DNA of 64,000 nt from the NCBI RefSeq assembly GCF_003032475.1, contig NZ_CP028369.1, positions 8,680,001 through 8,744,000 of the forward strand, given 5' to 3'. The position numbers and the translations under genes are program-made. The stretch comes from Streptomyces sp. P3 (GTDB taxonomy: Bacteria; Actinomycetota; Actinomycetes; Streptomycetales; Streptomycetaceae). This document shows, piece after piece, positions 1 to 7,916 of this stretch. The number at the start of each line of letters is the position of its first letter. Position 1 is the first letter of the stretch. The notes under the pieces were generated by a model that worked only from the letters and a program-made list of their open reading frames with translations, ran no database searches and was not told the origin of the DNA.

Positions 1-384
1 GAGGCACACCGGCGCGGACCACGGCCCGGCCGGGTCGCTCGCGTGGTAGATCTGATGACCGCCGCGAACGTCGTCGATGTTCGTAGTGATCAGCCAGAAC
101 CGGCCGTCGTGGTGGCGCAGCGTCGGGGCGTAGATGCCGCGGCTCGACGGCGAACGGCCGGCGGGGAACTGCTCGTCCCTCGTGAGGGCGTTGCCGATCT
201 GACGCCAGGAGACCAGGTCCCGCGAATGCCAGATCGGAACGCCGGGGCTGTACTCGAACGACGAGTTGGCCAGGAAGTACTCCTCGCCGACCCGGCATAT
301 CGAAGGATCGGGGTACATCCCGGAGAGGATCGGGGCGGTCGCCGCGTCGGCGTACCCACCGCGTTCCGGCGGTGTCGGACTCAT
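1..384 (-). CDS. Glycoside hydrolase family 43 protein, N-terminal part (runs off the window)
   Basis: The reading frame is open from an ATG at 384 to the window edge, giving the first 128 residues. After about 16 residues comes the first blade of a five-bladed propeller with the motif PILSGMYPDPSICRVGEEYF; the Asp of YPDPS is the usual GH43 general base. It continues with SSFEYSPGVPIWHSRDL, typical of the beta-xylosidase and alpha-L-arabinofuranosidase branch. No signal peptide is visible, so a cytoplasmic enzyme acting on imported xylo- or arabino-oligosaccharides is likely. It lies 20 bases downstream of the cupin gene on the same strand and may share its transcript. Family assignment is firm; substrate is inferred. 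Confidence 0.85.
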   Translation of the reverse strand, partial: MSPTPPERGGYADAATAPILSGMYPDPSICRVGEEYFLANSSFEYSPGVPIWHSRDLVSWRQIGNALTRDEQFPAGRSPSSRGIYAPTLRHHDGRFWLITTNIDDVRGGHQIYHASDPAGPWSAPVCL

Positions 385-404
385 TGCGCACCACATTCCC
401 GGGT

Positions 405-1145
405 TCAGGCACCGACTTGTGCGCCGGCCCGGCGGGCCGTGTCATAGGCGCGCAGGAAGCCGCACATGCCCAGGGTCTGCCGGGGCGGTTGGGCGATACG
501 CGACACCTGCGCGTCGAACAGATGGTTGAAGTCGTCGCGCCTCAGCGCGCCGATCTGCCGGAGTGCCGTGTGCGCGGCAGCCAGCGCACCGTCGTTGACC
601 GTCTTCTCCCAGGTGTCCAGGCGGGGTCGGACGAGCCGTACCGCTGCCGCGCAGAAGTCGTCGTACGCCGAGCGGTTTCCGCGCCGCCACTGCCGCTTCA
701 GCTCGGTGAACCCCTCGACGGCCAGATCCCTGCGAGCCCGCGCACGGTCGGTGCCGGGCGTGCCGTCGGCGTCGAGGAGCGAGGCCGCGTCCGGGTAGGT
801 GTCGGGGGAGAGGTACGGGGGTGGGAAGGTCATGACCGCGTCGCCTGCCTCCGGGAGGCCGCTGTTCTGCATGACGACGATCACGCGCAGGTCCTCGTCG
901 TTGACGGCGCGGTGGATCGTGCCCGGGGTGAACCAGACGATGTCGCCGGGCCGCAGCTCGGTCGTCGTGGGCCCCTGGTGGTCGAGGGTTTCCAGTCGGC
1001 CGCGGCCGCTGACGACGACATAGCACTCCGCGCAGACGAGGTGCATGTGGGGCGAGCCGCCGTGTGCGTCGTCCGCCGCGGGCCAGGGGTACACCTCGAG
1101 CTGGCTGAGCCCCACGGCTCCGGGGAAGTCGGGCAGGGGGGTCAC
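405..1145 (-). CDS. Cupin-domain protein
   Basis: A 246-residue protein with one cupin barrel in its first 100 residues. The metal motif is seen as H33-x-H35 with E40 (PHMHLVCAE) and a later His near residue 79 (PGTIHRAV), so it probably binds a divalent metal. The C-terminal 140 residues are helical and I do not recognise them. It starts with GTG, and that codon overlaps the stop of the upstream MaoC-like gene by 4 bases (GTGA), so the two are translationally coupled. The role is unknown; a sugar- or polyketide-related isomerase or dioxygenase would fit the fold. No membrane or export signals are seen. Confidence 0.7.
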   Translation of the reverse strand: MTPLPDFPGAVGLSQLEVYPWPAADDAHGGSPHMHLVCAECYVVVSGRGRLETLDHQGPTTTELRPGDIVWFTPGTIHRAVNDEDLRVIVVMQNSGLPEAGDAVMTFPPPYLSPDTYPDAASLLDADGTPGTDRARARRDLAVEGFTELKRQWRRGNRSAYDDFCAAAVRLVRPRLDTWEKTVNDGALAAAHTALRQIGALRRDDFNHLFDAQVSRIAQPPRQTLGMCGFLRAYDTARRAGAQVGA

Positions 1146-1709
1146 AGCGCGAACTCCCGCACGAGAGGTTCGAGTTCACGACGACCCAGCACGCGGTCGA
1201 TGAACACGAAGCGGTGGTGCAGGGACAGGGTCCCACCGGGTTCCAGCCTCTTGGACCGTTGCCCGCAGGGACAGCCTGTCGCCGGGTCTGACCGGTCGGA
1301 CCCGGCGCAGTTCGTCGATGCCGGGTGAGGCCAGGCAGGCCACCTTGCCGACGTAGTGGTCGACATACATCCGCATCGTGACGGAGCAGGTGTGCCGGCC
1401 GCTGGCGATGAGACCGCTGAACGGGCCCTGCCGCGCTGCCTGCGGATCGTTGTGGATGCTCTGTGGGTCGAACTCGTCGGCGAACCGGAGAATGTCCTCC
1501 CTCGCCATGGTGATGCTGCCGTAGACGTACACGGCACCCGGTACGTAGTCCTCGAAGTACCGGTCCTCGATCGGGGTGGCGAAGTCGGTGTCGCTCAGGA
1601 CCGTGGTGGCGCCCGGGTTCGTTCGCCTCAGCGATTCGGCCCTCGACAGCCGAGAGTCGGTCCGGTAACGCGGGTACGCGGCATCGGCTGTCTCGCCGCC
1701 GCCGTTCAC
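1142..1709 (-). pseudogene. MaoC-like hydratase gene interrupted by a frameshift
   Basis: From the GTG at 1709 the frame encodes a hot-dog fold hydratase: FEDYVPGAVYVYGSITM, the catalytic-type segment DEFDPQSIHND, then FSGLIASGRHT and VRPGDRLSLRATVQEA. At about 1255 the frame loses its G/C-rich third positions and soon stops at 1176. A second frame takes over (RLEPGGTLSLHHRF), keeps high third-position GC, and ends at 1142, where it overlaps the cupin start as GTGA. The gene therefore reads as one protein only with a 1-base shift near 1255. This is either a recent mutation or a sequence error. The start also overlaps the upstream gene by 4 bases. Confidence 0.65.
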
Positions 1710-2476
1710 GCGGTTGCGAGGTCTTGCAGGGCGTCGCGCTCCAGGGCCGCGGAGGCGGCGACCACGCCGCCCATGATGGCGCCGCTGACGCCGGCCGATG
1801 CCACGTCCTGGCCGGTGAGGAGGAGGCCTGGGACATGGGTGTGGGCGCCGAGGTCACGCACGGCGAACCGTTGCGGGGTGTGGGCGAGGGACATGAAGTC
1901 GCCCCTCTCCTTGCCGAGGAAGTGGTTGAAGCTGAGCGGCGTCGCCAGTTCGGTGTGGTCGATGCGGCCCTCCAGCTGGGGGCAGAACCGCAAGACCTGG
2001 CCGAGCAGTTCTTCGGTGAGCCTGTCCTTGAGGCGATCGTATTCGGCGCCCCGGCGCATCCAGGCGCTTCCCGCGTACGGCTCGAACAACGACCAGGTGG
2101 TGAGTCCCGCGATGTCGATGGTGGTGCGTCCCGGGTAGCGGCTCTCCCACGTCGGGTCCTTCACGGAGGGGAAGGTGATGAAGTACGTCGGCATGGCGCG
2201 GTGTTCGGGGTCGGCCTCGAACGCGGCGATGTCGCCGTCGATGTCGGGTCCGGCGTGGGCCCAGATGTTGGCCGGGTCCAGGTCGAGCCGGTCGCCGGAT
2301 TCCCGGATGCCGATGTTGAGCATGACGTACGTCTGGGAAGGGCCGACGGCACGCTTTGCGCACCGTCTCGTCTCATATCGGATCGACGTGGTGGGAATGC
2401 CGTGCCCCCGGCGAGCCTGGGTCGAGGTCTGATTCGCCATGCCCAGACGGTGTGGGGCTTGGGCATCGCGAGGCAC
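1706..2476 (-). pseudogene. C-terminal fragment of a carotenoid/retinol desaturase-type FAD oxidoreductase
   Basis: From about 2345 down to 1706 the protein matches the C-terminal half of the phytoene desaturase / retinol saturase family: ITFPSVKDPTWE, FEPYAGSAWMRRGAEYD, and near the end the FAD-contact segment PGLLLTGQDVASAGVSGAIM. The N-terminal Rossmann FAD domain (about 250-300 residues) is missing. The residues before GPSQTYVMLN look unrelated and have poor coding character, and the gap gene begins only about 130 bases further up. The frame stays open to 2476, but a working enzyme is unlikely. Its stop overlaps the MaoC start (GTGA), so it was once the head of this operon. Confidence 0.7.
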
Positions 2477-2519
2477 CTGAAGAGCACAAAGGATCGACTA
2501 GAGGTAGTTACGGGGCGGA

Positions 2520-2585
2520 GTCAGTGCGCACGAAGGCCCGAATTGCGCATCCAGTGCGCATCTCACACCTGCACTGCGCACTGAC
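2520..2585. repeat. Cluster of TGCGCA-core repeats with an outer 11-bp inverted repeat
   Basis: GTCAGTGCGCA at 2520-2530 and its exact complement TGCGCACTGAC at 2575-2585 flank two more TGCGCA palindromes, at about 2543-2548 and 2555-2560. The array lies just past the 3' end of gap and next to the broken end of the desaturase fragment. It may be a terminator-like structure, a regulator-binding array, or a scar of the rearrangement. Confidence 0.6.
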
Positions 2586-2607
2586 CCGCGGATCCTGTAA
2601 CCGCCTG

Positions 2608-4053
2608 TCAGGCGCTGGTCGCCGGGAAGGTCGGGTACTCGACGCCCGAGACGTGCTGGACGACGCGGACGACCTGGCAGGAGTAGCCGAACTCGTTGTC
2701 GTACCAGAGGTAGAGGATCGCGTTGTCCCCGTCGACCTTGGTGGCGCCGGCGTCGATGATCGAGGCGTGGCGCGAGCCGATGAAGTCCATGGAAACCGCG
2801 TCCGGCGCCGTGGTGAAGTCGATCTGACGGCGCAGAGGTGAGGTCAGCGAGACGCCGCGCAGGTACTCGAGGACCTCCTCGCGGTCCGTCTCCCGGCCGA
2901 GCCGCAGGCTCAGGATCGCGATCGAGACGTCCGGCACCGGGACCCGGATCGAGCTGCCGGTGATCGGCGCGTCGAGGTCGGGCAGCGCCTTGGCGACCGC
3001 GGACGCGGCGCCGGTCTCGGTGATCACCATGTTCAGCGGCGCCGAACGGCCCCGGCGGTCGGCCTTGTGGTAGTTGTCCAGCAGGTTCTGGTCGTTGGTG
3101 AACGAGTGGACGGTCTCCACGTGGCCGCGCAGCACGCCGTACTCGTCGGCCATCGCCTTCAGCGGCGGGACGATCGCGTTGGTGGTGCAGGACGCGCAGG
3201 ACAGGATCCGCTCGTCCGGCTTGACCGTGTCGTGGTTGACGCCGTGCACGATGTTCGGCACGTCGCCCTTGCCGGGAGCGGTCAGGACCACCTTGTCGAC
3301 ACCGGGACGCAGATGCTGGGACAGGCCCTCGCGGTCGCGCCACTTGCCGGTGTTGTCGATCAGGATGGCGTTGTCGATGCCGTACGCCGTGTAGTCGACC
3401 TCGGACGGGTCGTTCGCGTAGATGACCGTGATCTCGTTGCCGTTGGCGATGATCCGGTTGTTGGCCTCGTCGACCGTGATCGTGCCCTGGAACTGGCCGT
3501 GCACGGAGTCGCGGCGCAGCAGGGACGCCCGCTTGACGAGATCCTGCTCGCCACCGCCGCGGACCACGACGGCGCGCAGCCGCAGGCCGTTGCCGGAGCC
3601 GGACTTCTCGATGAGCAGCCTTGCCACGAGGCGGCCGATGCGGCCGAACCCGTAGAGCACGACGTCGCGCGGTTCGCGCCGGTCGATCTTGTTGGCGCCG
3701 GTGGCGCCGGCGACGGCCTCCGCGGTGAAGTCCCGCACCGACAGTCCGCGGTCGTCGGCACGGTGGCTCTCGGCGAGGATGCCGAGGTCGATCTGGGACG
3801 GGCCGAGGTCGAGGGAGGTGAGGGCCTCCAGGTACGGCAGCGTCTCGGTGACCGAGAGCTCCTCGCCCGCGATCTGCCGGGCGAACCGGTGGGTCTTGAG
3901 AATGCTGACCACCGACTTGTTCACCAGGGAGCGGCTGTGCAGCAGGATCGTCACGTCCCGCTCGCGGTGCAGCTTCCCGATCATCGGGATCATCGACTCC
4001 GCGATCTCCTCGCGGTTCTTCCAGTCAGTGAACGAATCGTCGTTGAGCGTCAC
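2608..4053 (-). CDS. gap: Glyceraldehyde-3-phosphate dehydrogenase, long form
   Basis: A 481-residue GAPDH, about 140 residues longer than the classical enzyme. The NAD-binding GFGRIGR motif is at about 135-141 and the catalytic cysteine is C289 in SCASCTTNA, both intact. The first 130 residues form a helical extension seen in a separate actinobacterial GAPDH class. It catalyses oxidation of glyceraldehyde-3-phosphate to 1,3-bisphosphoglycerate, or the reverse, in the cytoplasm. Translation starts at a GTG (4053) preceded by GAAAG. It stands alone, with its own likely promoter at about 4085-4090. Specialisation for gluconeogenic or NADP-linked flux is possible but cannot be read from the sequence. 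Confidence 0.93.
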   Translation of the reverse strand: MTLNDDSFTDWKNREEIAESMIPMIGKLHRERDVTILLHSRSLVNKSVVSILKTHRFARQIAGEELSVTETLPYLEALTSLDLGPSQIDLGILAESHRADDRGLSVRDFTAEAVAGATGANKIDRREPRDVVLYGFGRIGRLVARLLIEKSGSGNGLRLRAVVVRGGGEQDLVKRASLLRRDSVHGQFQGTITVDEANNRIIANGNEITVIYANDPSEVDYTAYGIDNAILIDNTGKWRDREGLSQHLRPGVDKVVLTAPGKGDVPNIVHGVNHDTVKPDERILSCASCTTNAIVPPLKAMADEYGVLRGHVETVHSFTNDQNLLDNYHKADRRGRSAPLNMVITETGAASAVAKALPDLDAPITGSSIRVPVPDVSIAILSLRLGRETDREEVLEYLRGVSLTSPLRRQIDFTTAPDAVSMDFIGSRHASIIDAGATKVDGDNAILYLWYDNEFGYSCQVVRVVQHVSGVEYPTFPATSA

Positions 4054-4084
4054 GGGCCTATCTTTCGAGCTAGGTGGCGCTCAT

Positions 4085-4090
4085 ATGCTA
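4085..4090 (-). promoter_or_regulatory. Candidate -10 box of the gap promoter
   Basis: Reading the minus strand, TAGCAT lies about 32 bases before the GTG start of gap, within an unusually A/T-rich patch (about 4081-4115). It matches the Streptomyces TANNNT -10 form. No clear -35 box is seen. Confidence 0.35.
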
Positions 4091-4225
4091 ACCCTTCCGT
4101 TTTTTGATCATTCCAGCGGGTCCGTGCTCAGGTGGGCGGGGCTTGTGCGCGGCGGGGGCAGGCCGGGGCGGGCGCCTCGGCGGGGAAGGTGAAGGCGTCC
4201 GCCCCGGGCCGCCGGCCGGTGGACG

Positions 4226-5683
4226 TCAGGACTGCTCTGAGGGCTGTTCGCAGGGCTGCTGTTGCCGACGCGGGATGCCGAGCGCGCACACGGCGCCGGC
4301 GAGGACGACCGCCACGCCCGTCCAGACCGCGGGGTGCAGCCCGTCCACGAACTGCTGCGGGCCCATGGTGCTGCCGTGGGCCACGAACACCGTGCTCAGC
4401 ACGGCGATCCCGAGGGCGCCCCCGATCTCGCGGACCGTGGAGTTGGCGCCGGACGCCTTGCCGGCGTGTTCCTTGGCGACCGAGCCGAGCACCACCGCCG
4501 CCGTCGGCGCGAAGACGAAGCCCATGCCGACGCCGGCCACGATCATCGGTCCGACCAGCGAGGAGTACGCCGTGTCGACGTCCGCGACCAGGTTGATCCA
4601 GCCCAGGCCGACCCCCTGGAGGAAGAGGCCGAGGGCCATCAGCCGGCCGCCGCCCACCCGGTCCGTGAGCAGCCCCGCCACGGGCGCGACGAACATCGGC
4701 ATCAGCGTCCAGGCCAGGGTGCGTACACCGGCCTCCAGCGGGGTACGGGCCGGCACGATCTGGAGGTACTGCGCGAGCAGGAACAGGGAGCCGAAGACAC
4801 CGAAGTACATCGTCGCCGAGACGACGTTGGTGAGGGTGAAGGACCGGACGCGGTAGAACGACAGCGGCAGCATCGGCTCCGGCACCCGGGACTCCCGGCC
4901 GACGAAGGCGGCCAGCAGGACCGCGCCCGCGGTGAACGCGCCGAGCACCTTCGCCGACGTCCACCCGTCCGGCTCGCCGTGCACGATCGCCCAGACCACG
5001 GCGCACAGCCCGGCCGCCGCCAGCACCATGCCGACCAGGTCCAGGCGCACGCCGGGCAGTGAGCTCTCCCGGAGGGCGAAGAGCACCAGCGGGATCGCGA
5101 TCAGGCACACCGGGACGTTGATCCAGAAGATCCACCGCCAGTCCAGACCCTCCACCACCGCGCCACCCACCACCGGGCCCATCGCGACGGCCAGCCCGCT
5201 GACCCCGGACCACACGCCGAGCGCCATGCCGCGCAGCCGGTCCGGCACCGCCTGGGACAGCAGCGTCAACGACAGCGGCATGACGGCCGCCGCCCCGAAG
5301 CCCTGGACCGTCCGGAAGGTGATCAGCTGGGCGCTGGTGTCGGCGAGGCCGCAGCCGATGGACGCCAGCGTGAACAGGGCGATGCCGGCGACGAAGACCC
5401 GCCGTCGCCCGAACCGGTCGCCGAGCGCGGCGCCGGTCATGAGCAGACAGGCGAAGCTCAGCACGTACGCGTTGACGAACCACTGCAGTTGCTGCGTGTT
5501 CGCCTTCAGGTCGACGGCCAGCGTGTGCAGGGCCGTGGAGACGACGAGGTTGTCGAGCGCGACCATGAACATGGGCACGCTGGCGGCGACGATCGCGAGC
5601 CACAGGGGTGTGCGGTGGCGCTCGGCCGGCGGGGCGGAGGCGGTCGGCCGGTCGAGGACCGGGCTCTTTTCGGACAGTGTCAT
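4226..5683 (-). CDS. MFS drug-export permease, DHA2/EmrB-QacA type
   Basis: A 485-residue, 14-helix major-facilitator exporter using proton motive force to expel toxic compounds. The first helix contains FMVALDNLVVSTAL, the family motif around D-x-x-x-V, followed by LGDRFGRRRVF (motif A) and GVWSGVSGLAVAMGPVVGGA (motif C, typical of antiporters). I place the start at ATG 5683, which follows GGAGAGATC; an upstream in-frame ATG at 5719 would overlap the preceding gene. It is 28 bases downstream of the DUF3291-like gene and probably cotranscribed from the divergent promoter at 6148-6192, controlled by the neighbouring MerR protein. Substrate unknown. Confidence 0.9.
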   Translation of the reverse strand: MTLSEKSPVLDRPTASAPPAERHRTPLWLAIVAASVPMFMVALDNLVVSTALHTLAVDLKANTQQLQWFVNAYVLSFACLLMTGAALGDRFGRRRVFVAGIALFTLASIGCGLADTSAQLITFRTVQGFGAAAVMPLSLTLLSQAVPDRLRGMALGVWSGVSGLAVAMGPVVGGAVVEGLDWRWIFWINVPVCLIAIPLVLFALRESSLPGVRLDLVGMVLAAAGLCAVVWAIVHGEPDGWTSAKVLGAFTAGAVLLAAFVGRESRVPEPMLPLSFYRVRSFTLTNVVSATMYFGVFGSLFLLAQYLQIVPARTPLEAGVRTLAWTLMPMFVAPVAGLLTDRVGGGRLMALGLFLQGVGLGWINLVADVDTAYSSLVGPMIVAGVGMGFVFAPTAAVVLGSVAKEHAGKASGANSTVREIGGALGIAVLSTVFVAHGSTMGPQQFVDGLHPAVWTGVAVVLAGAVCALGIPRRQQQPCEQPSEQS

Positions 5684-5711
5684 GGCGGGGATCTCTCCTG
5701 GTCGAGGCGGA

Positions 5712-6113
5712 TCAGGCACCGGTGCGTGACTGCTCGGCGAGGCGGCGGCGGGCGTCGGTCCAGTCGACGGGCAGGTCCGCCGCCGGGACCTGCCAGAAGG
5801 TGAAGACCGAGTCCTTCGTCGTGGACCGCAGTCCGGTCATGATCGATTTGTGCGGTTCGGTCCGCGCGTACGTGTAGAGCGCCTCCCTGTCCTCCCAGGC
5901 CGACAGGGTCCAGAAGGTGCGCTTCAGCGGCTGGGCGATCAGCGAGGCGCCGTGGGCGCCCGGCGCGCCGGACACCTGCTTCCACGCGGCCAGCGACTTG
6001 AGGAAGAAGCGAGGGACGTCCATGTAGGAGCGGACCTCGAACCGGGACGCCATGACGAACGACTCGGCGTCGGGGGCGGGCGTGCTGATGGTGGTCCAGC
6101 GCAGGGTGGGCAT
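5712..6113 (-). CDS. DUF3291-like small dimeric ferredoxin-fold protein
   Basis: A 133-residue cytoplasmic protein. The pattern MASRFEVRSYMDVPRFFLKS, then TFWTLSAWEDREALYTYART and a C-terminal FTFWQVPAADLP matches DUF3291 and spheroidene-monooxygenase-like proteins of the dimeric alpha-beta barrel superfamily. The function of this family is unknown; relatives bind small aromatic compounds or haem. It starts at ATG 6113, behind an AAGG ribosome site. It heads an operon with the MFS exporter and is divergent from a MerR regulator, so a role in handling or modifying the exported compound is a reasonable inference. Confidence 0.6.
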   Translation of the reverse strand: MPTLRWTTISTPAPDAESFVMASRFEVRSYMDVPRFFLKSLAAWKQVSGAPGAHGASLIAQPLKRTFWTLSAWEDREALYTYARTEPHKSIMTGLRSTTKDSVFTFWQVPAADLPVDWTDARRRLAEQSRTGA

Positions 6114-6147
6114 GGCTGATGCCTTCTCTCCGGCGGCGCGAGGGAAT

Positions 6148-6192
6148 ACTGGATACCTTCACTATCTATATTAGACAGTAGAGGTATCCAGT
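6148..6192. promoter_or_regulatory. 45-bp dyad: likely MerR operator between divergent promoters
   Basis: Perfect 11-bp arms ACTGGATACCT (6148-6158) and AGGTATCCAGT (6182-6192) enclose an A/T-rich core with a second, imperfect inner dyad (ACTATCT/AGACAGT). The element lies midway between the MerR gene and the DUF3291/MFS operon. Its A/T content is far above the surroundings, so it probably holds both promoters and the MerR site. Confidence 0.65.
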
Positions 6193-6231
6193 TTTTCGGG
6201 CAAGGCCGACCACCGAACCGGAGCCGATCGC

Positions 6232-6849
6232 ATGCGCATCTCCGAACTGAGCCGCCGCAGTGGCGTCTCCGTGACGACGATCAAGTACTACCTCCGCGAG
6301 GGCCTCCTCCCGCCGGGTCGTCAGACCGCCGCCACCCAGGCCGAGTACGACGACCAGCACCTGCGCCGGCTTCGCCTGGTCCGTGCGCTGACCGGCGTAC
6401 GGGGCCTGTCGGTCAGCACCACCCGCGAGGTGCTCGACGCCCTGGCCGAGCACACGGGTGACACCCACCGGCTGCTGGGCCTCGCCCTGGGATCCGTCCG
6501 GGTTAGTGGGAAGCCCGCCGAGGACGGACCGGAGGCGGCCGAGGTCGACGAACTCGTCGAGGAGCTGGACTGGGACGTACACCGGTCGGCGCCCGCTCGC
6601 GCCGCCCTCGCCGAGACCCTGCGTTCCCTGCGCGACCTCGGAGTCCCGCTCGACTGGCGGACCCTGCTGCCCTACGCGCGGCTCGCCGAGCGCACCGCCG
6701 TCCTCGATCTCGACCAACTCGAGCATCTGCAGGACCCGTTGCAGGCGGCCGAGCGCGCCCTGCTGCTGACCGTGCTCCTGGAGCCCGCGCTGATGGCGCT
6801 CCGGCGCATGGCCCAGGAGAACGAGTCGGCCCGCAGGCACACGCCCTAG
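6232..6849 (+). CDS. MerR-family transcriptional regulator
   Basis: A 205-residue regulator. Residues 1-70 are a MerR winged helix (MRISELSRRSGVSVTTIKYY, then LREGLLPPGRQTAATQAEYD). The C-terminal 130 residues are helical and contain no cysteine cluster for metal binding, so a drug- or metabolite-responsive type is likelier than a metal sensor. Start ATG 6232 follows GGAG. It is transcribed away from the DUF3291/MFS operon, with the dyad at 6148-6192 between them, and most likely controls both directions by twisting a long-spacer promoter, as MerR proteins do. Confidence 0.88.
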   Translation: MRISELSRRSGVSVTTIKYYLREGLLPPGRQTAATQAEYDDQHLRRLRLVRALTGVRGLSVSTTREVLDALAEHTGDTHRLLGLALGSVRVSGKPAEDGPEAAEVDELVEELDWDVHRSAPARAALAETLRSLRDLGVPLDWRTLLPYARLAERTAVLDLDQLEHLQDPLQAAERALLLTVLLEPALMALRRMAQENESARRHTP

Positions 6850-6994
6850 CCGCACCCTCGCGACCTACCGGCCCGGCTCCCGCAGCAGCAGGGCCGCCGC
6901 CTTACCGAAGGAGACGGCTCCGGGCTTCGCCCGGGGGATTGAGCCCCGCCCCCTCGGGTACGCGAGCCGAACCGCCGCTACCAGGGGAGACGCC

Positions 6995-7393
6995 ATGGAG
7001 ACGCCCGCACAGGACCGCAACCACAACCCGGCCGCACTGGCGTTGGACGCGCTGGCCCGGGACACCGAGGACACCGCGGCACTGGACACGCTCGCGCACT
7101 GCGACGTGCTCGTGCCGGTGCCCGACGACGCCGTCGACGAGGACATCACCAACCCGGCCACCGTCGCCCTGCCCGTTCTCGAACAGCCGGGGGGAGCGGC
7201 CGTGGTGCCGGTGTTCACCTCCGAGCCGGAGATGGCCGACCTGCTGCCCGAGATCGACCGCTACCGGCTGGTGCCGCTCGGCGCGCTCGCCGCGCAGTGG
7301 CCGGCCGGCGAGCTGTCCCTGTCCATCGACGCGGCAGGCGACCATCCGCTGACGCTCACCTCCGAGGGGGTGCGCACCCTGCTGGTCCGCTGA
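6995..7393 (+). CDS. SseB N-terminal domain protein
   Basis: A 132-residue acidic protein. The middle section, LAHCDVLVPVPDD followed by LPVLEQPGGAAVVPVFTSEP, then YRLVPLGALAAQWP, fits the SseB N-terminal domain, a small alpha/beta fold common in actinobacteria and of unknown function. It starts at ATG 6995 behind GGGAGA. It has no signal or membrane segment. It ends 20 bases before a strong symmetrical terminator shared with the convergent MarR gene. Confidence 0.65.
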   Translation: METPAQDRNHNPAALALDALARDTEDTAALDTLAHCDVLVPVPDDAVDEDITNPATVALPVLEQPGGAAVVPVFTSEPEMADLLPEIDRYRLVPLGALAAQWPAGELSLSIDAAGDHPLTLTSEGVRTLLVR

Positions 7394-7412
7394 GCGGCGC
7401 CGACCGGGCCCT

Positions 7413-7441
7413 GCCGGCCCCGGATCGGATCCGGGGCCGGC
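7413..7441. terminator. Bidirectional terminator hairpin between convergent genes
   Basis: A perfect 14-bp stem, GCCGGCCCCGGATC at 7413-7426 and its complement at 7428-7441, separated by one base. It lies between the SseB-like gene (+) and the MarR gene (-). No U-tract follows, as is common in Streptomyces. Confidence 0.7.
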
Positions 7442-7442
7442 C

Positions 7443-7835
7443 TCAGGACCCGGTCAGCATCCGCTCCAGCACCGCCCGCTGCAGGGGCAGGACCTCGGTG
7501 TGCAGATCGCGGCCCTTGCGGGTCAGGGCGACCCACACCCCGCGCCGGTCCTCCGCGCAGATCGAGCGTTCCACCAGGCCTTCCTTCTCCAGGCGGCCGA
7601 TGAGCCGGGACAGCGCGCTCTGGCTGAGGTGCACGCGTCCGACGAGGTTCTGCACCCGGCACTGGTCGCCCGCGCGGGGAGCCTCCGCGGCGAGGATGTC
7701 GAGCACCTCGAAGTCGCTTGCTCCCAGGCCGTGCGGATGCAGTGCGCGGTCGATCTCGCACATCGTGCGGGCGTGCACCGACAGGATGTCCCGCCAACGC
7801 TCCTCGAGGCCCGTCCCGGCCGTTTTCGCTGCCAT
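7443..7835 (-). CDS. MarR-family transcriptional regulator
   Basis: A 130-residue MarR protein. The winged helix runs from about 35 to 105 with recognition helix LSQSALSRLIGRLEKEGLVE and wing DRRGVWVALTRKGR. MarR dimers usually repress neighbouring genes and release DNA on binding phenolic ligands. The start is ATG 7835. The VOC-family gene lies 81 bases upstream on the same strand. A weak half-palindrome TTG-N6-CAA at 7867-7878 sits just upstream and could be an autoregulatory site, but the match is too short to press. Confidence 0.88.
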   Translation of the reverse strand: MAAKTAGTGLEERWRDILSVHARTMCEIDRALHPHGLGASDFEVLDILAAEAPRAGDQCRVQNLVGRVHLSQSALSRLIGRLEKEGLVERSICAEDRRGVWVALTRKGRDLHTEVLPLQRAVLERMLTGS

Positions 7836-7916
7836 ACCCGCATGGTAACGCCGTCCGGGGCATTTGTTGACGACGCAATTAGTGCGAGTGCATGCAGTGG
7901 CCTCGGCGGTCCGGCG

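Noticed and set aside
7867..7878. TTG-N6-CAA as a MarR operator
   Set aside because: Only 3-bp arms are symmetric; such a pattern is expected by chance. It is mentioned under the MarR gene only.
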